Assembly (NCBI GenBank): GCA_022539475.1
Contig: VCMS01000139.1
Location: 248,001 to 312,000 of the forward strand
Reading direction: 5' to 3'
Length of the DNA: 64,000 nt
Source: Gracilaria domingensis
Taxonomy: Eukaryota; Rhodophyta; Florideophyceae; Gracilariales; Gracilariaceae
The first letter of the stretch is position 1, and each line of letters begins with the position of its first letter. The notes under the pieces are model-generated. The model did not search any database. It saw only the letters and a list, made by a program, of their open reading frames with translations, and was not told the origin of the DNA. This document shows positions 18,373-29,889 of the stretch, piece after piece. The position numbers were made by a program, and so were the translations under genes.

Positions 18373-19230
18373 GATTGCTTTGGTCGCATATGATGATTAT
18401 GTACCGTTTTCCTTTTTTCGAACTCGTGGTACGCTTTTTACTTTGTTTCTATGTGATTCCACTGCTTGTGCCGCCACATGGCATCCTCAATCCCTGCAGT
18501 AAACTTTTTTAACTCGAGGTTGTCATTGACAGCGATTCTAAATATCACAATCTGCAAGCTCCAGCACGAACAAGTGACATTTGTTCGATGCACAGTATGT
18601 GCCCAGCGTATTACTTACTAGCGCAGCGCTTCTTTCAGTCGCGAGCCTCACGAGCCACGTGCTCCCAAGATTGGCATCAGGCGCAGCGGCGTTCAAACAG
18701 TTGGTTAGATGTTCAGCCTCGACCGTACTTGCTGCTGCCAACGCAGAGGGAACCTCCCGTACGGTCTCGCGATACATTGTCGCTTGCTGGTTCCGTCGTG
18801 AAAGGTATCGAACGTGCCGCTGATGTTGCGTGATGAGTTATGGCTTAGCCCCGGCTTGTCTCGATAGAGCTGCCAACTTCGGCTCGAAAAGGAGCCGAAA
18901 CGTTGCGCGTCGTGAATGGACGGTGGACTCTCTATAATGTTCATGCGCTTTATTGCTTCTCTCGCTGAGGTCACGTTCAATCTTAAACTTTCAAATATGA
19001 AAACGCTTTTGTTGTCGCCGCGTTGCGCTCTCCTCGCCGCATCACTTCACGAGTGTAAGCCGTCAGATGCTCCGCCACCAGTGCGTGTACCTATGGTACC
19101 TGTGTAATACACCGTGTGTCCCGACGGAATACTACGTGACGTGTACAATCGTCAACCACCCCATCGTCCGCGCTTGTTCCATGCCCCTTCAAACTCTCTC
19201 ACAGCCCAGCCCGTCCATCCATTCATTGTT
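18373..19230. other. Intergenic, contains a dispersed repeat
   Basis: No convincing gene. A repeat at 18875-18914 recurs inverted at 46603-46637. This lies between the SOD gene and the convergent Cys-rich family gene. Confidence 0.5.
18875..18914 (+). repeat. Dispersed repeat, partner at 46603-46637
   Basis: CTTCGGCTCGAA, a short variable part, then CCGAAACG and GCGTCGTG; the same three blocks occur in reverse complement at 46603-46637. Part of it forms a small hairpin (GGCTC/GAGCC). Family unknown; probably a mobile element relic. Confidence 0.5.
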
Positions 19231-20535
19231 TCACAATGCGATTGGAATGACTCCCGCTGGAGAATACCCGTACTCTTCAAAGCTAATCGTGCTCATCTCG
19301 GAAAACCCAGATGCGCCATCAATCGCGCATTTTGCAACATTACATCCGCGACAGCATTCTCTTTTTGAGGTCATGCCGATGCGATGGACCAGTTCCCCGG
19401 CTTGGCATATAGAGATGCAACAATTTTCAAGCGCCGCCGGCGGGTTTTTCACTTGGTAATAGAACGATCCCTTATCGCACACATTCAGTCTATGAACCGC
19501 GCTTTGCCACCTTTTCAACGATCTCGCCCCTTGCGCTTGTTCCCATTCCTTGATTATCAACTCCACTTTCTGGAATACTTCCTTGTCAAGCTCATGAACG
19601 CTTACTTCGCATTCCATCAATACAATGGGGTATCTCAACATACCAAACGTGTCAAACGAGCATATTCGTTGTACCTCGGCGTTCAAATGCTTCTTGATCA
19701 ACCGTAGTGGAATCTGAGGCAACTCTGACACACTCATCCTTCCATTTGTCGACACTCGCACCGCCTCCTTGTAAAATATCATGAAGAAAGCTGGCAGGAA
19801 CAAATTCTCACCTTCTCTTCTGTACGCCCTACACGCTGAAAAAACGAACGCAACACAATGTTTCAATAGCTGAACCGTGTGTTTTCGAGGCACTTTAGCC
19901 GCTTCCAGCTGAGTTATTATTCGCATAACGAATGCTACTAGTTGGGGTGCAGGAATCATATCTTCAGTACCCTCTTCGTACGGTTTGAATGCTTCCTTGC
20001 TGGCCTTCTCTTTGGGATCGAAGAAGAACGTCAGCCCGTCGGGTAATTGATACAGGGAACTTATCTGTACTTGATGTAGTGGTCGATTCAATTGTTTTGC
20101 AACTTTTTTCCATGCACAACCTACAACAGCGCGCACGTCTCCTTTGCCCATTCCGATGTCACGATCAGTGTACTTGTTGTACGGTAGGAAGAAAAACTTG
20201 TGTTCTTTGACACAAGTTTTGTGAATGCTATTTAGAAGCGCTGCCAGTTTGATTTTGTCTCGGACGCGATGGACCTTCTGCTGTGGAAGGCACGTATCCT
20301 TTAGAGCTGTGGATGACGCATAAGTGCTTTTGACGTAGTCGAGAAGTTCAATAATTGCTTGTTTGTAAGAAGGGCGAACGAATGATTGTGGAAGGCCCCG
20401 ACGTTCCAAGGAACAGCATTTTCGAAACGATTGCCAAAGAACGAATCTGAAAGGCACGCAGAACGCCAACGTTGACGGTATGACAAGAAACAATGAAGCT
20501 ACGATTGTAAATGTCCGAAGCAAGTTGTTCATCAT
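19231..20535 (-). CDS. Secreted Cys-rich family protein A (undescribed paralogous family)
   Basis: 434 residues from the ATG at 20535. The ATG at 20532 is equally possible, and one at 20559 adds 8 residues; the choice fits the spacing seen in its paralogue at 33934. It has a signal peptide (about 1-24), then a mostly helical body. Conserved with the paralogue are ERRGLPQSFV near the start, LKHCVAFVFSACRAYRR and FYKEAV in the middle, and PQIPLRLIKK. The C-terminal Cys module has the exact spacing CC-x3-C-x16-CC-x2-C-x4-C and is followed by EYGYSP and a terminal PI. No catalytic residues or named domain were recognised. Eight clustered Cys in a secreted protein suggest a disulfide-stabilised binding module. 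Function unknown. Confidence 0.8.
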   Translation of the reverse strand: MMNNLLRTFTIVASLFLVIPSTLAFCVPFRFVLWQSFRKCCSLERRGLPQSFVRPSYKQAIIELLDYVKSTYASSTALKDTCLPQQKVHRVRDKIKLAALLNSIHKTCVKEHKFFFLPYNKYTDRDIGMGKGDVRAVVGCAWKKVAKQLNRPLHQVQISSLYQLPDGLTFFFDPKEKASKEAFKPYEEGTEDMIPAPQLVAFVMRIITQLEAAKVPRKHTVQLLKHCVAFVFSACRAYRREGENLFLPAFFMIFYKEAVRVSTNGRMSVSELPQIPLRLIKKHLNAEVQRICSFDTFGMLRYPIVLMECEVSVHELDKEVFQKVELIIKEWEQAQGARSLKRWQSAVHRLNVCDKGSFYYQVKNPPAALENCCISICQAGELVHRIGMTSKRECCRGCNVAKCAIDGASGFSEMSTISFEEYGYSPAGVIPIAL

Positions 20536-21736
20536 GATCGGAATGGAGGATCTCGTCAACCGAAAAGTGAAGAGACATGATCGACATGTGGACGAGTCAA
20601 AATGTGAAGCATGCTCGGGCAGGATTCCGGAAAATATTCCTACGCCTGTTCGGTAGGGGACTCAATTCATGTTGTGCGCGGTGGACCCCAATTGGGATTA
20701 TACAAGATACAGGTTGTAGTTGGCATCAAATCAGAGCGATCACACAAAATAAGTAGCTGTGTACTAGTCTTCGACGATCTGCGATCCGAAGGCCGTCATG
20801 GACTACGACAGACTTGAATGTGTGCTTGCTCGCTTGCCCTCGCAGTGCGAAGACTTCAACCTTCTCCAGGAGTACCCGAAGTACATCACACACCTCGAAC
20901 TCTTTTGTCGAAGGCCGTTTAGAACTAGGCTAACTGTCGCTATGATACTGGACAAAGAGTATAAAGCGTTAGCCTTCGATTCTAATAGTCTCAGTCAGAT
21001 ACCTGCGCAGCGGAGGTGAAGCAAGTGGAGGAAAGATTGGGCGCTGCTTTTGTTCCGTCTCTGAATTTGATGGAGTTCGGCTTCGCAAATAGCTATATTG
21101 CCTCCGCCTATACGACTTGTATCTTGACTACTCTTTGTCTCCTCTTTAGCTCTGCAACCGGTAGCCCTGATGACAAAACCGAGAATGACAGGGCTACCTT
21201 TTGAGGTAGAGGGCTACCCTTGGTCAACACAGTATGAAGTTAACTGCACAAACGTTTTTGGCTCCGGCTTCTTGTTGACGGGAACGAGACGCGTTGCTGG
21301 ACCCCCTCAAACGAATCTCGACACGCGAAGCAACGCCCTGGTTGCAATTATGACGTCGTTCAATTTTGTTCCGAGTTTGTCAGAAGTGTTGAGCCGCTAA
21401 GCACGAGCAATTGCAGATGAATAACTCTTTCGACCCGAAAGGTCGTTAAACTCGTCCAGGCGATCGATCAGCTCGTGGGTCGCCTTCAAGGACCTGGATG
21501 GCACGTCGCTAATCTTGTTCCGCCTAGCTTCATATAAGCAGTAGGATAAGGGGGCTTCAAAAGAGTGAGATCCTACCGACGTTTCCCTGAATTTCTTCCT
21601 CTGCAGGAAGCTCCGATGGAGCTTTGGAATGAGGGTTTCCAGGGTTTTTCTGGGACCGACTGCACCAGGGTTGGATGACGGAGAAAGGCTACAGATTGGT
21701 TCTTGCATCTGGTTTCGCCGAGGATATGAGTTTGAG
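20536..21736. other. Intergenic with a 10-bp hairpin, no gene recognised
   Basis: A perfect inverted repeat GGTAGCCCTG / CAGGGCTACC is at 21160-21169 and 21189-21198 with a 19-nt loop. Short open frames only. The part just before 21737 may be older LINE sequence but is not readable as such. Confidence 0.5.
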
Positions 21737-21975
21737 TAACCTGTGGGACAAGCGTCAAGAAAGATTATGAACGTGTGATCCTAAGATGTCCGCTGCTAAA
21801 ACGCTTCAGGTCGAGACCTCTAGCTGGACAGCCGCGTGAGGCAAAGTCCTCGGTTCAGTACCTGATCAGCATCATTCGCAGAAATTCTTGGCCTTTCTAA
21901 AGAGAGAGAACTTCATCTGAAGTCCTACTGTAGTTTAGCGATAAGAACTACTGTCCAAAACGAAGAAGAAGAAAG
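21737..21975 (+). mobile_element. LINE 3'-end fragment, copy 2, with (GAA)n tail
   Basis: The translation contains CGTSVKKDYERVILRCPLLK and ends WPFLKRENFI-stop (TGA at 21918-21920). It matches the copy at 42541-42888 (…RCPLTN…LAFLKRENFL). The untranslated end reads CTGTCC…AA then GAAGAAGAAGAAAG at about 21961-21975. 5'-truncated. Confidence 0.65.
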
Positions 21976-24900
21976 AGCTTTGAGTAGAAAGGACGTTTCT
22001 TGAGTGGCTAACGTAGTACATGCGAAGCCCCTTGTCGTAGTGTGCCCCTCAGCCGACGGTCTCAAGAGGTTGAATGAAGGGGGAAAGAAGAAGGTGATAG
22101 GCGTTGGTGATGAAACTCTTTGCGAGTCGAAACATCTAAGATATATAATGCTTTCTCGTCGTAGCTCACAAAGCATATTATGACAACTGAGTAGTTATTT
22201 GTGGGTGCAATGTATAGTTTTCATAGATCGTCGAGTGTCTAGAGCAAACCCGCGCGTACAAGCTAACTGGCTTAACCATTTCCCTACAAAGAGAGAAAAC
22301 ATCTTTTCTCTGCGGCATAAATAATGCCAAGCACATTCTCCATGTGGAATCGAAAAGCTTCCCGTGAAGAAAGGTACTTACTTCTTCCTCGAGCTCATCG
22401 CTTCTGAGAACGATGCGCCATAATCCTTTTTCTTCTTCATTATCTTTCTCAGCCTCTTCAGTGTAGTCATTCAATGGCAACTCCCCCAACCTGCTCGTTT
22501 CCTGCTTCTATACTATGAAGAGAAAGAGCGTTCCCCCTTTCTCGCTTTTGCTGCTATTAGCAACTCATATGCCCTTCACGAATCTTGTGTCGTGGATACA
22601 ATCTTGCGTCACACACTCGGCACTATAACAACCATATATCCAGGGTTGCAGACATACACCAGTAGAAGCGTATGCAGCAGCACATATTAAACTCGAATAC
22701 AAATGAGCATATCTGTTTGCATCGCGATGACCACTTCTTGTTGCAAGACTGTACAACACCAATGATTTCATGCGTCAACCTCTACAACAGGACAAGAAGT
22801 TTTGACATGGAGAAACTGTGCAAGAGAAACAAAATAATCGATGGATACACCTTTACGTGTTAAGAGCGACAAGCATTTCTGAAAAGAAAGTTCGTATGCG
22901 AAGTGTAAAACAAAGGGCACGAAATCACAGCATCAGCTTCAAAAAAAAGCTGTTCGTAACTCTTTTGAATCTAGAATTGAATGCTGTGCGTACTAAAGGA
23001 GATTGAATGATGAGGCGTTTTATATGTAATTTGTGTGACGACGCTGCTGCGAGAATAAGAAAGAAAAGTTACTGTATATCTCATGCATTTGCCAGCTGTA
23101 ACTTCTAATGGTTCGCTCTGTGGAAGATGGTAAAGGTTTTATCCCGTGCATCACGATGATGCACGGAGAAGTCTCCCTTGAAGGGAAACCAAGCAGCGTA
23201 GGACTTCAGAGCATGATGACCATGATGATCTGTATTGTGCATCAAATACAAGGGTAGTAGGGTTAACACTCATAGATATAAACCTCATGTTTGAGAAATG
23301 ATTTAATGACGACCTGTTGGGACAGCTAAGTATGACACAATTCTCTTTAATGATGACGATCAAGTATATGTATGATATGATCACTGTTTCAATCCGTCAA
23401 TGCTGGTATTCTAATCTCGGCAAACGTGGGTACGAACCAGACTACCTTCTGTGTTGTGGGCCAAACCCATAGTCGCAAAAATTTTAAGAGAAGATTCTTC
23501 GTATCTACTTGCGTAATGACCTCAACGAGAGCGACGTAGTTCATCTGCGCCCGAGATCATTAAATGAGACTAAACATTCAACAAAAAATAACTACACATT
23601 TAATGTACCCGAAACCTAGAACCGACCAAGCCGAGCTAAAGAAACTTAGAAAACCATTCGTTCCAATACAAAATAAGCGCTACCAAAAAGCGGAGGAGGG
23701 GCAAGCGAGGAGATATCACAATCGTTACGAAATGAATCCCAGCGATCTAAAAAGTTTCTGGTAGAAATGATTGCGATAAAAGTTTGTGACAAGGTTTTGA
23801 TGAGTTCGCGATAAAGACCAGAAGTAGATATTGTCCGATTGGTCTTCCGCAGGCGACCGAGAAAACAAATGGGTCAACGTCTAACACAGACGTGCAAATG
23901 TGTTTTTCGACGTTACGAAGTTGTAGTCGCTTGGACACGCTTGAAAAAAAAAACAGGTATAGTTTCGCCCAAGAGCAAGGTGCAGCGTTGACACGAATGC
24001 GATGCAGAACAGTTAGCAAGATGAAGATGTGAATTCGGTTTGGGTCTTTGAGTAATTGTTGTGCTACTCTCGCAGTAGTAAACAACTTGCTTGTTGTTTG
24101 ATGTTCTGAGAAGCTAAGAAATCTCGAAATGACTCGGATGAATTTGGTTTGCTTCGTTATTTTGCGAAACAAAGCATTTAAAGAAACGATATGTTTCTCA
24201 TGCATGCAAAGAAATGGGATATTCATCGTGATGATAAAGCAAATGGAATGATCCTGCGAGCACGTGCTATACACGGGTGATGTAAGTGCTGGGGATCCTC
24301 AACTGGAGTCGGTTATTCAGGTTGGCTCTACACGTTCTGGGTGCTTCTGGCGCTGTGATTCGATGACTTGGCGTCCTCTCCACTTTTCATTGGAGCACTT
24401 TTCTTCTGGTGGAAGTTTTTCCTCAATAACAATAGTGTAGATTAACGACTGACAGACCTGTGGAAGTATGCTTGAAGTGAAAACAACGTGGCGGGCTTGT
24501 AGTTGGGTACCTCTTTGTCCTTTTCCTGACAGCTCTTCATGCTATTCAAGAGAGAGTCGCCCACGAGCCGGCGAAGACGTTGGTCTCTACAGATCGGACG
24601 GTTTCTCTGAGGATACTTGATCCCCATACAACTTACACCATGAAGATAACATTTGCCTCAGAAGAGGTTCTCCCAAGTGGGCGTTGTGATGGAGAAGACG
24701 ACGGCGCTAATCACGGATATGTATATCACATACAGTATATGTATATGTATAAAGGAAGGGCGGCTCGTGCGAAGTGCCGCAACCACGTGCCAGCACACCA
24801 TTGACTCGTCGCAAAGGTGTGTATCCAATGGATACTATCCATACGCTCACCACTTGGCATTAAAAAAGAATTGAGCTCTCAGCTGTGTGTAGAGTTACTG

Positions 24901-25247
24901 CCAAATTCGCGCCATCAGTTGTACCGCGCGCAATGCTCACAAATTTATCCGAAATTAAACGATGAACGATCAGTTTGATCTCGCTCGCTGCAAGAGTCGT
25001 GCACTGGCGTCGCAGATCAGCGCCCAATGCGCAGCTTTCCCGCGAGCGTCAGAGGGCATCGCCCCTCGGTGATGTGTATGCGCGCCGCAGATACCCTTGC
25101 CGCCGGCCGCCTTTGAGAAAACGGGCCGCCCGTGCAAGCGCACCATTCGTGTGTAGCTTTGCGCTTGGCGCGTAGATACTGGTACACACCACGCACGCCG
25201 CTCGCACGCGTCGCTGTGATGATGCCGTGATTTTGCCCGTTTTCGCG
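21976..25247. other. Gene-poor stretch
   Basis: About 3.3 kb with scattered open frames (the longest 175 codons on the minus strand at 23747-24274, without recognisable motif). A perfect hairpin (10-bp arms, 3-nt loop) sits at 23144-23166. From 24960 the base composition rises to the CGCG-rich type seen before secreted-protein genes. No gene is claimed. Confidence 0.5.
23144..23166. repeat. Perfect hairpin, 10-bp stem, 3-nt loop
   Basis: CCGTGCATCA-CGA-TGATGCACGG. Not within a recognised gene. Confidence 0.6.
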
Positions 25248-25254
25248 TATATAG
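25248..25254 (+). promoter_or_regulatory. TATA box of Gly-rich protein 2
   Basis: TATATAG, 168 bp before the ATG at 25416, downstream of a CGCG-rich block (24960-25240). Confidence 0.55.
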
Positions 25255-25415
25255 CAAAGCTGCGCTTCCGCCGTGTCTCCTTCCCTCGCTGCAAACTGCG
25301 AGGTTCGAGAGAGCTCTGAGACTCATTTGCTTTTTTTGCTTCGCTACCCCATCAGCTATCGCGTTGTTCACTGTCAGTGTCCCTACACTCGGGCTACATT
25401 TGTTTCCTCACTACC

Positions 25416-26153
25416 ATGTGGTACAGCCGTTTTCATACAACCCTTACGCTGTCGCTTTGTCTCGTCGCCATGTGTGTCGCCGCGCCCACACGGACGACGC
25501 AGCGCCAGGCAAATATTGCCGTAGGAGGCAACGGCGGGCGGGGCGGAAACGGCGGAAACGGCGCACGGGGTGGCAACGGAGGTAACGGCGGAAACGCCTT
25601 CGCACTCGGGCAGAATATAGTGGGAGGAAACGGAGGGGACGGAGGAAACGGAGGAAATGGAGTCATCCCAGGACAAGGAGGACTAGGGGGACAAGGAGCA
25701 GGCGGCGGACAAGGGGGACTCTCCGCGGCTGGAGTTGGCGGGCCGAGCGCGTTCGGCGGATTCGGCGGAGGCGGAGCTGATGGCGCCGACGGACGACCCG
25801 GGTTCACCACGGCGTCCGGCGCCGGCACCCGTGGTGGTAACGGCAGAGACTCTGCGTTTGGCAGCGGCGGTAACGGGGGAAATGGAGGTAACGCGTTTGC
25901 GTTTGGTGGTAATGGTGGCAACGGAGGTGGCGCTGCTTTGCAAGCGCAGGCTGCGCCGACTTCGGCCGTTCAGGACGCGAATGCGGCGGTTCAAGGGGCG
26001 TTGCAGGCTGCCGGTCTCGGCGGCAATGCGTTTGGCGCTTTCAACCCATTCGGCGCGTTCGGGAATCAGTTCAGAAATCCGCACTATACTCCGCCAAGAT
26101 TGCACTGGGTATGGGATCCGTACCTGCATAGGTTTGTACCAAAGTACTGGTGA
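25416..26153 (+). CDS. Secreted PGRS-like glycine-rich repeat protein 2
   Basis: 245 residues from the ATG at 25416 (CTACCATG, A at -3), which opens a signal peptide (MWYSRFHTTLTLSLCLVAMC, then VAAPT); an ATG 13 codons earlier would place extra residues before it. Residues ~30-175 are GGNGG/GGxGGx repeats with spacers such as NAFALGQNIV and GPSAFGGFGGGGADG. Then an Ala/Gln-rich helix (QAQAAPTSAVQDANAAVQ) and LQAAGLGGNAFGAFNPFGAFG, shared in part with Gly-rich protein 1. The tail is aromatic and basic (RLHWVWDPYLHRFVPKYW). No catalytic domain. Probably an extracellular matrix or cell-wall component; the polyglycine-II fold is inferred from the triplet periodicity. Confidence 0.82.
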   Translation: MWYSRFHTTLTLSLCLVAMCVAAPTRTTQRQANIAVGGNGGRGGNGGNGARGGNGGNGGNAFALGQNIVGGNGGDGGNGGNGVIPGQGGLGGQGAGGGQGGLSAAGVGGPSAFGGFGGGGADGADGRPGFTTASGAGTRGGNGRDSAFGSGGNGGNGGNAFAFGGNGGNGGGAALQAQAAPTSAVQDANAAVQGALQAAGLGGNAFGAFNPFGAFGNQFRNPHYTPPRLHWVWDPYLHRFVPKYW

Positions 26154-26742
26154 GCTTCGCTGCGTGTGAGCGTGTGAGTGTGAATGTGTGGGTTTGAATT
26201 GTTTGGGGGTGGGAAAGTTTGGCTGTGAGTTTGGCTGTTGAGTCTGTGTTTAGATCAAGTGCAATCTGTTTGATAAAAATGAATGTGTTGTGCATACTCA
26301 ACAAGAACATGCACATGTATACCGCTGGTCATACTAATGAGCTTTCGAATGGGCTGGCGAACGCAAAGTCACATGTGAACAGTAAATTTAGAAGCATGGC
26401 GCGGGGCGGTCAGTTCTGTTTTGTAGGCAGATGGTGCAGTGCAGGGCGAAACACATGTTTCAAGATGCTGCCGTCAAAGCCATCAAGCCATGACGGTAGT
26501 CATGACGGTAGTCATGACAAGGAGAGATTTGGCAGGGAGCACGTGAGAGGGCAGCACGTGAACGGGCAGCGTCAAAGCTAGGCAGAGTCGGAGCGCAGAT
26601 TCGAAGGAGCAAAATGAATCGGCGCACCTGAATCGGCGCAGGTGAATCGGCGACAGGAACGGCAGAGAGTGACCCTACTTGTGTGCCTACACTCTGCGGC
26701 GTGTGGCGATCGATGCGGGTAGAGCCGGAAGATGTCGCAAAG

Positions 26743-26750
26743 TTTATATA
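26743..26750 (-). promoter_or_regulatory. Orphan TATA box on the minus strand
   Basis: TATATAAA on the minus strand (within GGTATATAAACT). No open frame of quality follows toward 26160. It may drive a noncoding or spliced transcript, or be chance. Confidence 0.35.
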
Positions 26751-27699
26751 CCAGTGGCGCGCGGCGATTCCGGGGGCACGGCGGGCAACCAGCGGAAGAA
26801 TGAGGGTAAGGGGGGGGCAACGAGCGCGCAGCGAGGAGGCGGTGCGGCGAGCGCGGCGCAGAATAAGCGCGGCGGCGCACAGCAGCGCCGCGTCGATGAT
26901 GAGGCAACATACAAGCGGCGCGAATTCGAAAGCGGCCGCGCGCGTGGCGCGTTAGCTGGATGCGAATTCACGTGACGGCATATGGATAACTTACGTATGG
27001 CGCGCCCACTCGCGCCGGCTCTCGTTACGCGCAGCAAACCTACCCGACTACGCCACGCGCCGCGTGGACGTGGCGCCGCACCGCGCCGCCATGTCCACAA
27101 CGCCGGTGGACGCCGCGCCCGCGCCGCCGCCGCCGCGTATACTGTAAGCACGGCGGTTGACTCGCAGCCGGCGCCGTCAGCCACGGCGGCGCTGCGGTGC
27201 CGCCGCTGGCGGTTGGCAGCGCGCCGCTTGCTGCCGTGTATTATATCTACCACGGCTACGCCTTTATCGACAGCGTCGGCGCGCCCGCGCCGCCGCGTCC
27301 CAACGGGCGCGTATCGCGCCGCGTTCGCGCCACCGGTCATACGCGCTCACCGCCTGGCGGCCACCCGCTGGCGCCGGCGCAATGGCGTGTTGTCATGCTG
27401 CTCCGTCCTTATCATCACCCTCCCTTCGCCCGCGTCGTATGAGCGCAAATTCACGCCCCGTGCCAGCCCTCCCATAACGATCACGCCGTCGTTACGCAGA
27501 AGCGTGCGCCGCCGACACCTGTTTACACTTGCTGCACCCCGCACTGTCGAGGCCCGTTCCATCCGCCATGTCCACCGGCCTCGCTGTGTGAAACGCATGC
27601 CTCCACTCCGCCCGCCAAATTCGCCCTCGTCCCCGCCGTGCAACCATGCACGTCCGCACCGTTCACCACCCCCCCAGTGCAAACACCCCCTCCGCAGCA

Positions 27700-27725
27700 C
27701 CCCCCCCCCCCCCCCCCCCCCCCCC
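27700..27725. repeat. Homopolymer run of 26 C
   Basis: Unbroken C run 94 bp before the TATA box of Gly-rich protein 3, inside a generally C-rich segment (27600-27730). The length may vary between individuals or be a sequencing limit. Confidence 0.8.
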
Positions 27726-27818
27726 GCACACTTGTCACACCCAAACACTGTGCATCACTCAAACACGCCCCTACTTGATTCACTGCTTTCGTTCCCCCCA
27801 TCTGTACTTCTGTACTCG

Positions 27819-27826
27819 TATAAAAG
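27819..27826 (+). promoter_or_regulatory. TATA box of Gly-rich protein 3
   Basis: TATAAAAG, 139 bp before the ATG at 27958; followed by a strongly C/T-rich leader (27830-27957). Confidence 0.7.
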
Positions 27827-27957
27827 CCGTCACACGCTCTCCCGCATCCTTATCCACCATCGTCCTCACACTCGTTTTGCCACATAGCGATTCCCCCCCT
27901 CGCTCTACTCACACTCGCAACTCTTTAATCTTTTCAACTTCTCCACTCTAATTCAAA

Positions 27958-28827
27958 ATGAAGCTTACCGCCGCGATCGCGTTCTCCGTTGCCGTGCTTA
28001 CCCAAGCCGCCGTCGTTCCTCAGCACATTGGCGCTATCGTGCGCCAGGAAGAGGAGCTCGTGCCGCCGCCGGGTTTCCCTCAGTTCGGAGGAAACGGTGG
28101 TAACGCCGGTTCCGGTACCGTCGAAGGCGTTGGAGCCGTCGGAGGTAACGGTGGTAACGGTGGTCTCGGAGGAGACGGCTTCTTCGGAGGCGGCGATGGT
28201 GGCTTCGGTGGAAACGGTTTCCTCCAAGGTGATGGCGGATCCGGTGGTAATGGTGGCCTTGGTGGCGATGGTGGAAACGCCATTGCTACTGGCGATGGTG
28301 GTGATGGTGGCACCGGTGGTAACGGTGCCGCCCTTGGCCAGGGCGTTGTCGGCGGTGAAGGTGGCGCCGGAGGAAACGGTGGCCTTGCCGGTATCCTCTT
28401 CGGCGACGGTGGTAACGGTGGTGATGGAGGTTCCGGTGGTGTGGCCGGAGACGGTGCCGTCGGCGGAAACGGTGGAGCGGGAGGCTTCGGTGGCGACGCC
28501 GGTCTCTTCGGTGGAGTTGGTGGAAACGGTGGTAACGGTGGTCTAGGTTTCGCTCAGGGACTGGGTGCCGTGGGCGGTAACGCCGGAGACGGCGGTGATG
28601 GTGGCAACTCCGAAGCAGGCACCGGTGGAAACGGTGGTGATGGTGGATTCGGTACCGTGCGAGGCGATGGCGCCGTCGGCGGTAACGGTGGACAGGGTGG
28701 AAGCGGTGGATTCGGCGCGGTCGCCGGAGGGAATGGAGGCAACGGCGGGAACGGTTTCGCCGCAGGGGCTGGAGCTGTGGGCGGAAACGGTGGAGACGGT
28801 GGTGACGCCGGATCAGTAATTGTGTAA
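27958..28827 (+). CDS. Secreted PGRS-like glycine-rich repeat protein 3
   Basis: 289 residues. The signal peptide is residues 1-18 ([18 protein letters not shown]). A short acidic/proline segment ([15 protein letters not shown]) precedes about 245 residues of almost uninterrupted GGxGGx repeats ([31 protein letters not shown]), with a recurrent larger unit of about 30 residues ending in GAVGGNGG. It stops at GGDAGSVIV without the aromatic or Ala-rich tail of the other two. Encoded with GGT/GGA/AAC codons, so the repeat is not a plain trinucleotide expansion. The regular triplet array is what is expected of polyglycine-II bundles; an extracellular structural role is inferred. Single exon. Confidence 0.85.
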   Translation: MKLTAAIAFSVAVLTQAAVVPQHIGAIVRQEEELVPPPGFPQFGGNGGNAGSGTVEGVGAVGGNGGNGGLGGDGFFGGGDGGFGGNGFLQGDGGSGGNGGLGGDGGNAIATGDGGDGGTGGNGAALGQGVVGGEGGAGGNGGLAGILFGDGGNGGDGGSGGVAGDGAVGGNGGAGGFGGDAGLFGGVGGNGGNGGLGFAQGLGAVGGNAGDGGDGGNSEAGTGGNGGDGGFGTVRGDGAVGGNGGQGGSGGFGAVAGGNGGNGGNGFAAGAGAVGGNGGDGGDAGSVIV

Positions 28828-29889
28828 GGAGTCGGAGGTTGGAGGAACCTTGCGGCATCACTGCTGGACGGTGATGACGATTACAATCGCGCAACGAACT
28901 ATTCTTGAACAAAGCTTGCCATTTACTTGATTGTGTGGAGGTAGAGGAAGGAAGATTTTGTTAGCAGAGAAGCAGGCAAGCGCATTTACTACCCGTACTG
29001 ATAAAAACAACTGTTTGTGTAGCAGACCAGCGAAAGCCATTCCCACCCGCGGTATCGTAAGAGTAGATGGTTAGCAGAGTTAGCAGAGTAGTACCTTCTC
29101 GTCGTGAGACTTGCTGAATTACGCAGGAAGGGAGCATGATTATTCGGATTAATCGGGAAGATCAACATGCTGTAACAGGATTCCTATCGATGCTGACGGG
29201 GCATCGCGCGTGCGCGCTCGCAGCCTGCGCTGATGCATGGTTGGCGCAACGAGCGCACGACAACATGTTGTTGCAGGCAACAAGGCAAGGCGCCCGGAAT
29301 CGCACTGTGCATTTGCTTACAAGCTCCTACAGCAGCAGGGACGGCAGCTATTCCACGACGCCACCCGGGCACGTTTCCACGCGTCCACGTCGGCGCGCAC
29401 GCGCGCATGCGCACCGTGCGCGTGAAGGGCAAGCGCCGGAGACGCAAGCGCGGCGCGGGCGCGGCACAAGCGGCGCGCCATTCCCGGACACGCGTTGCGC
29501 CGCCGCGAAGCGCACGGCTGTGCAGCGCGCGCGCGCGCGCGCGGCTGCTACGTGTCGCGGCTGCGCACGGCGCGCCACGCACCCCCGCCGCCATCGCCGT
29601 TGCTCGCCGCCGCCGCCGCCGCCGCCGCGCGCCGTATCGAAACGCGGCGCTGCGCGGCGCGCTCCATACACCATGTGCGTTTGGCGCTTTTTACAGTTCG
29701 CGCGGAGACTTTCTCCCGGGGGGAGAAAGCCCTGCGGCCGCGTTCACTGTACGCGCTTCCCCTTTTCGCGCGCCGGCTTGCGCGAACGCTTGCGCGCCCC
29801 TCCCAACGTCACCGCTCTCCCCGGAGCTCCCCTTCCCGCGTGCTTCTCGTTCGGCCCCGTCTGCGCCGGCGTTCGCGCCTCGCTCCCTC
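28828..29889. other. Intergenic with CGCG-rich block before the Cys-repeat protein
   Basis: A short direct repeat (GTTAGCAGA twice) is at about 29068-29085. 29380-29880 is CGCG-rich with long spurious open frames in several phases. No clear TATA box was found before 29890. Confidence 0.5.

Larger units (their letters stand above)
26154..27818. other. Intergenic: tandem repeats, orphan promoter, CGCG-rich block
   Basis: CATGACGGTAGT is tandem (2.3 units) near 26492-26519. TGAATCGGCG recurs three times at about 26614-26653. A minus-strand TATA sits at 26743-26750 with no obvious gene downstream of it. 26900-27400 is CGCG-rich, followed by a C-rich stretch with a 26-C run. No coding gene supported. 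Confidence 0.55.

Noticed and set aside
23747-24274. 175-codon minus-strand frame
   Set aside because: No domain, signal peptide, promoter or codon bias; probably chance.
29233-29889. N-terminal extension of 219 codons on the Cys-repeat protein
   Set aside because: It is Arg/Ala/Pro-rich promoter-type sequence; a clean signal peptide starts at 29890.
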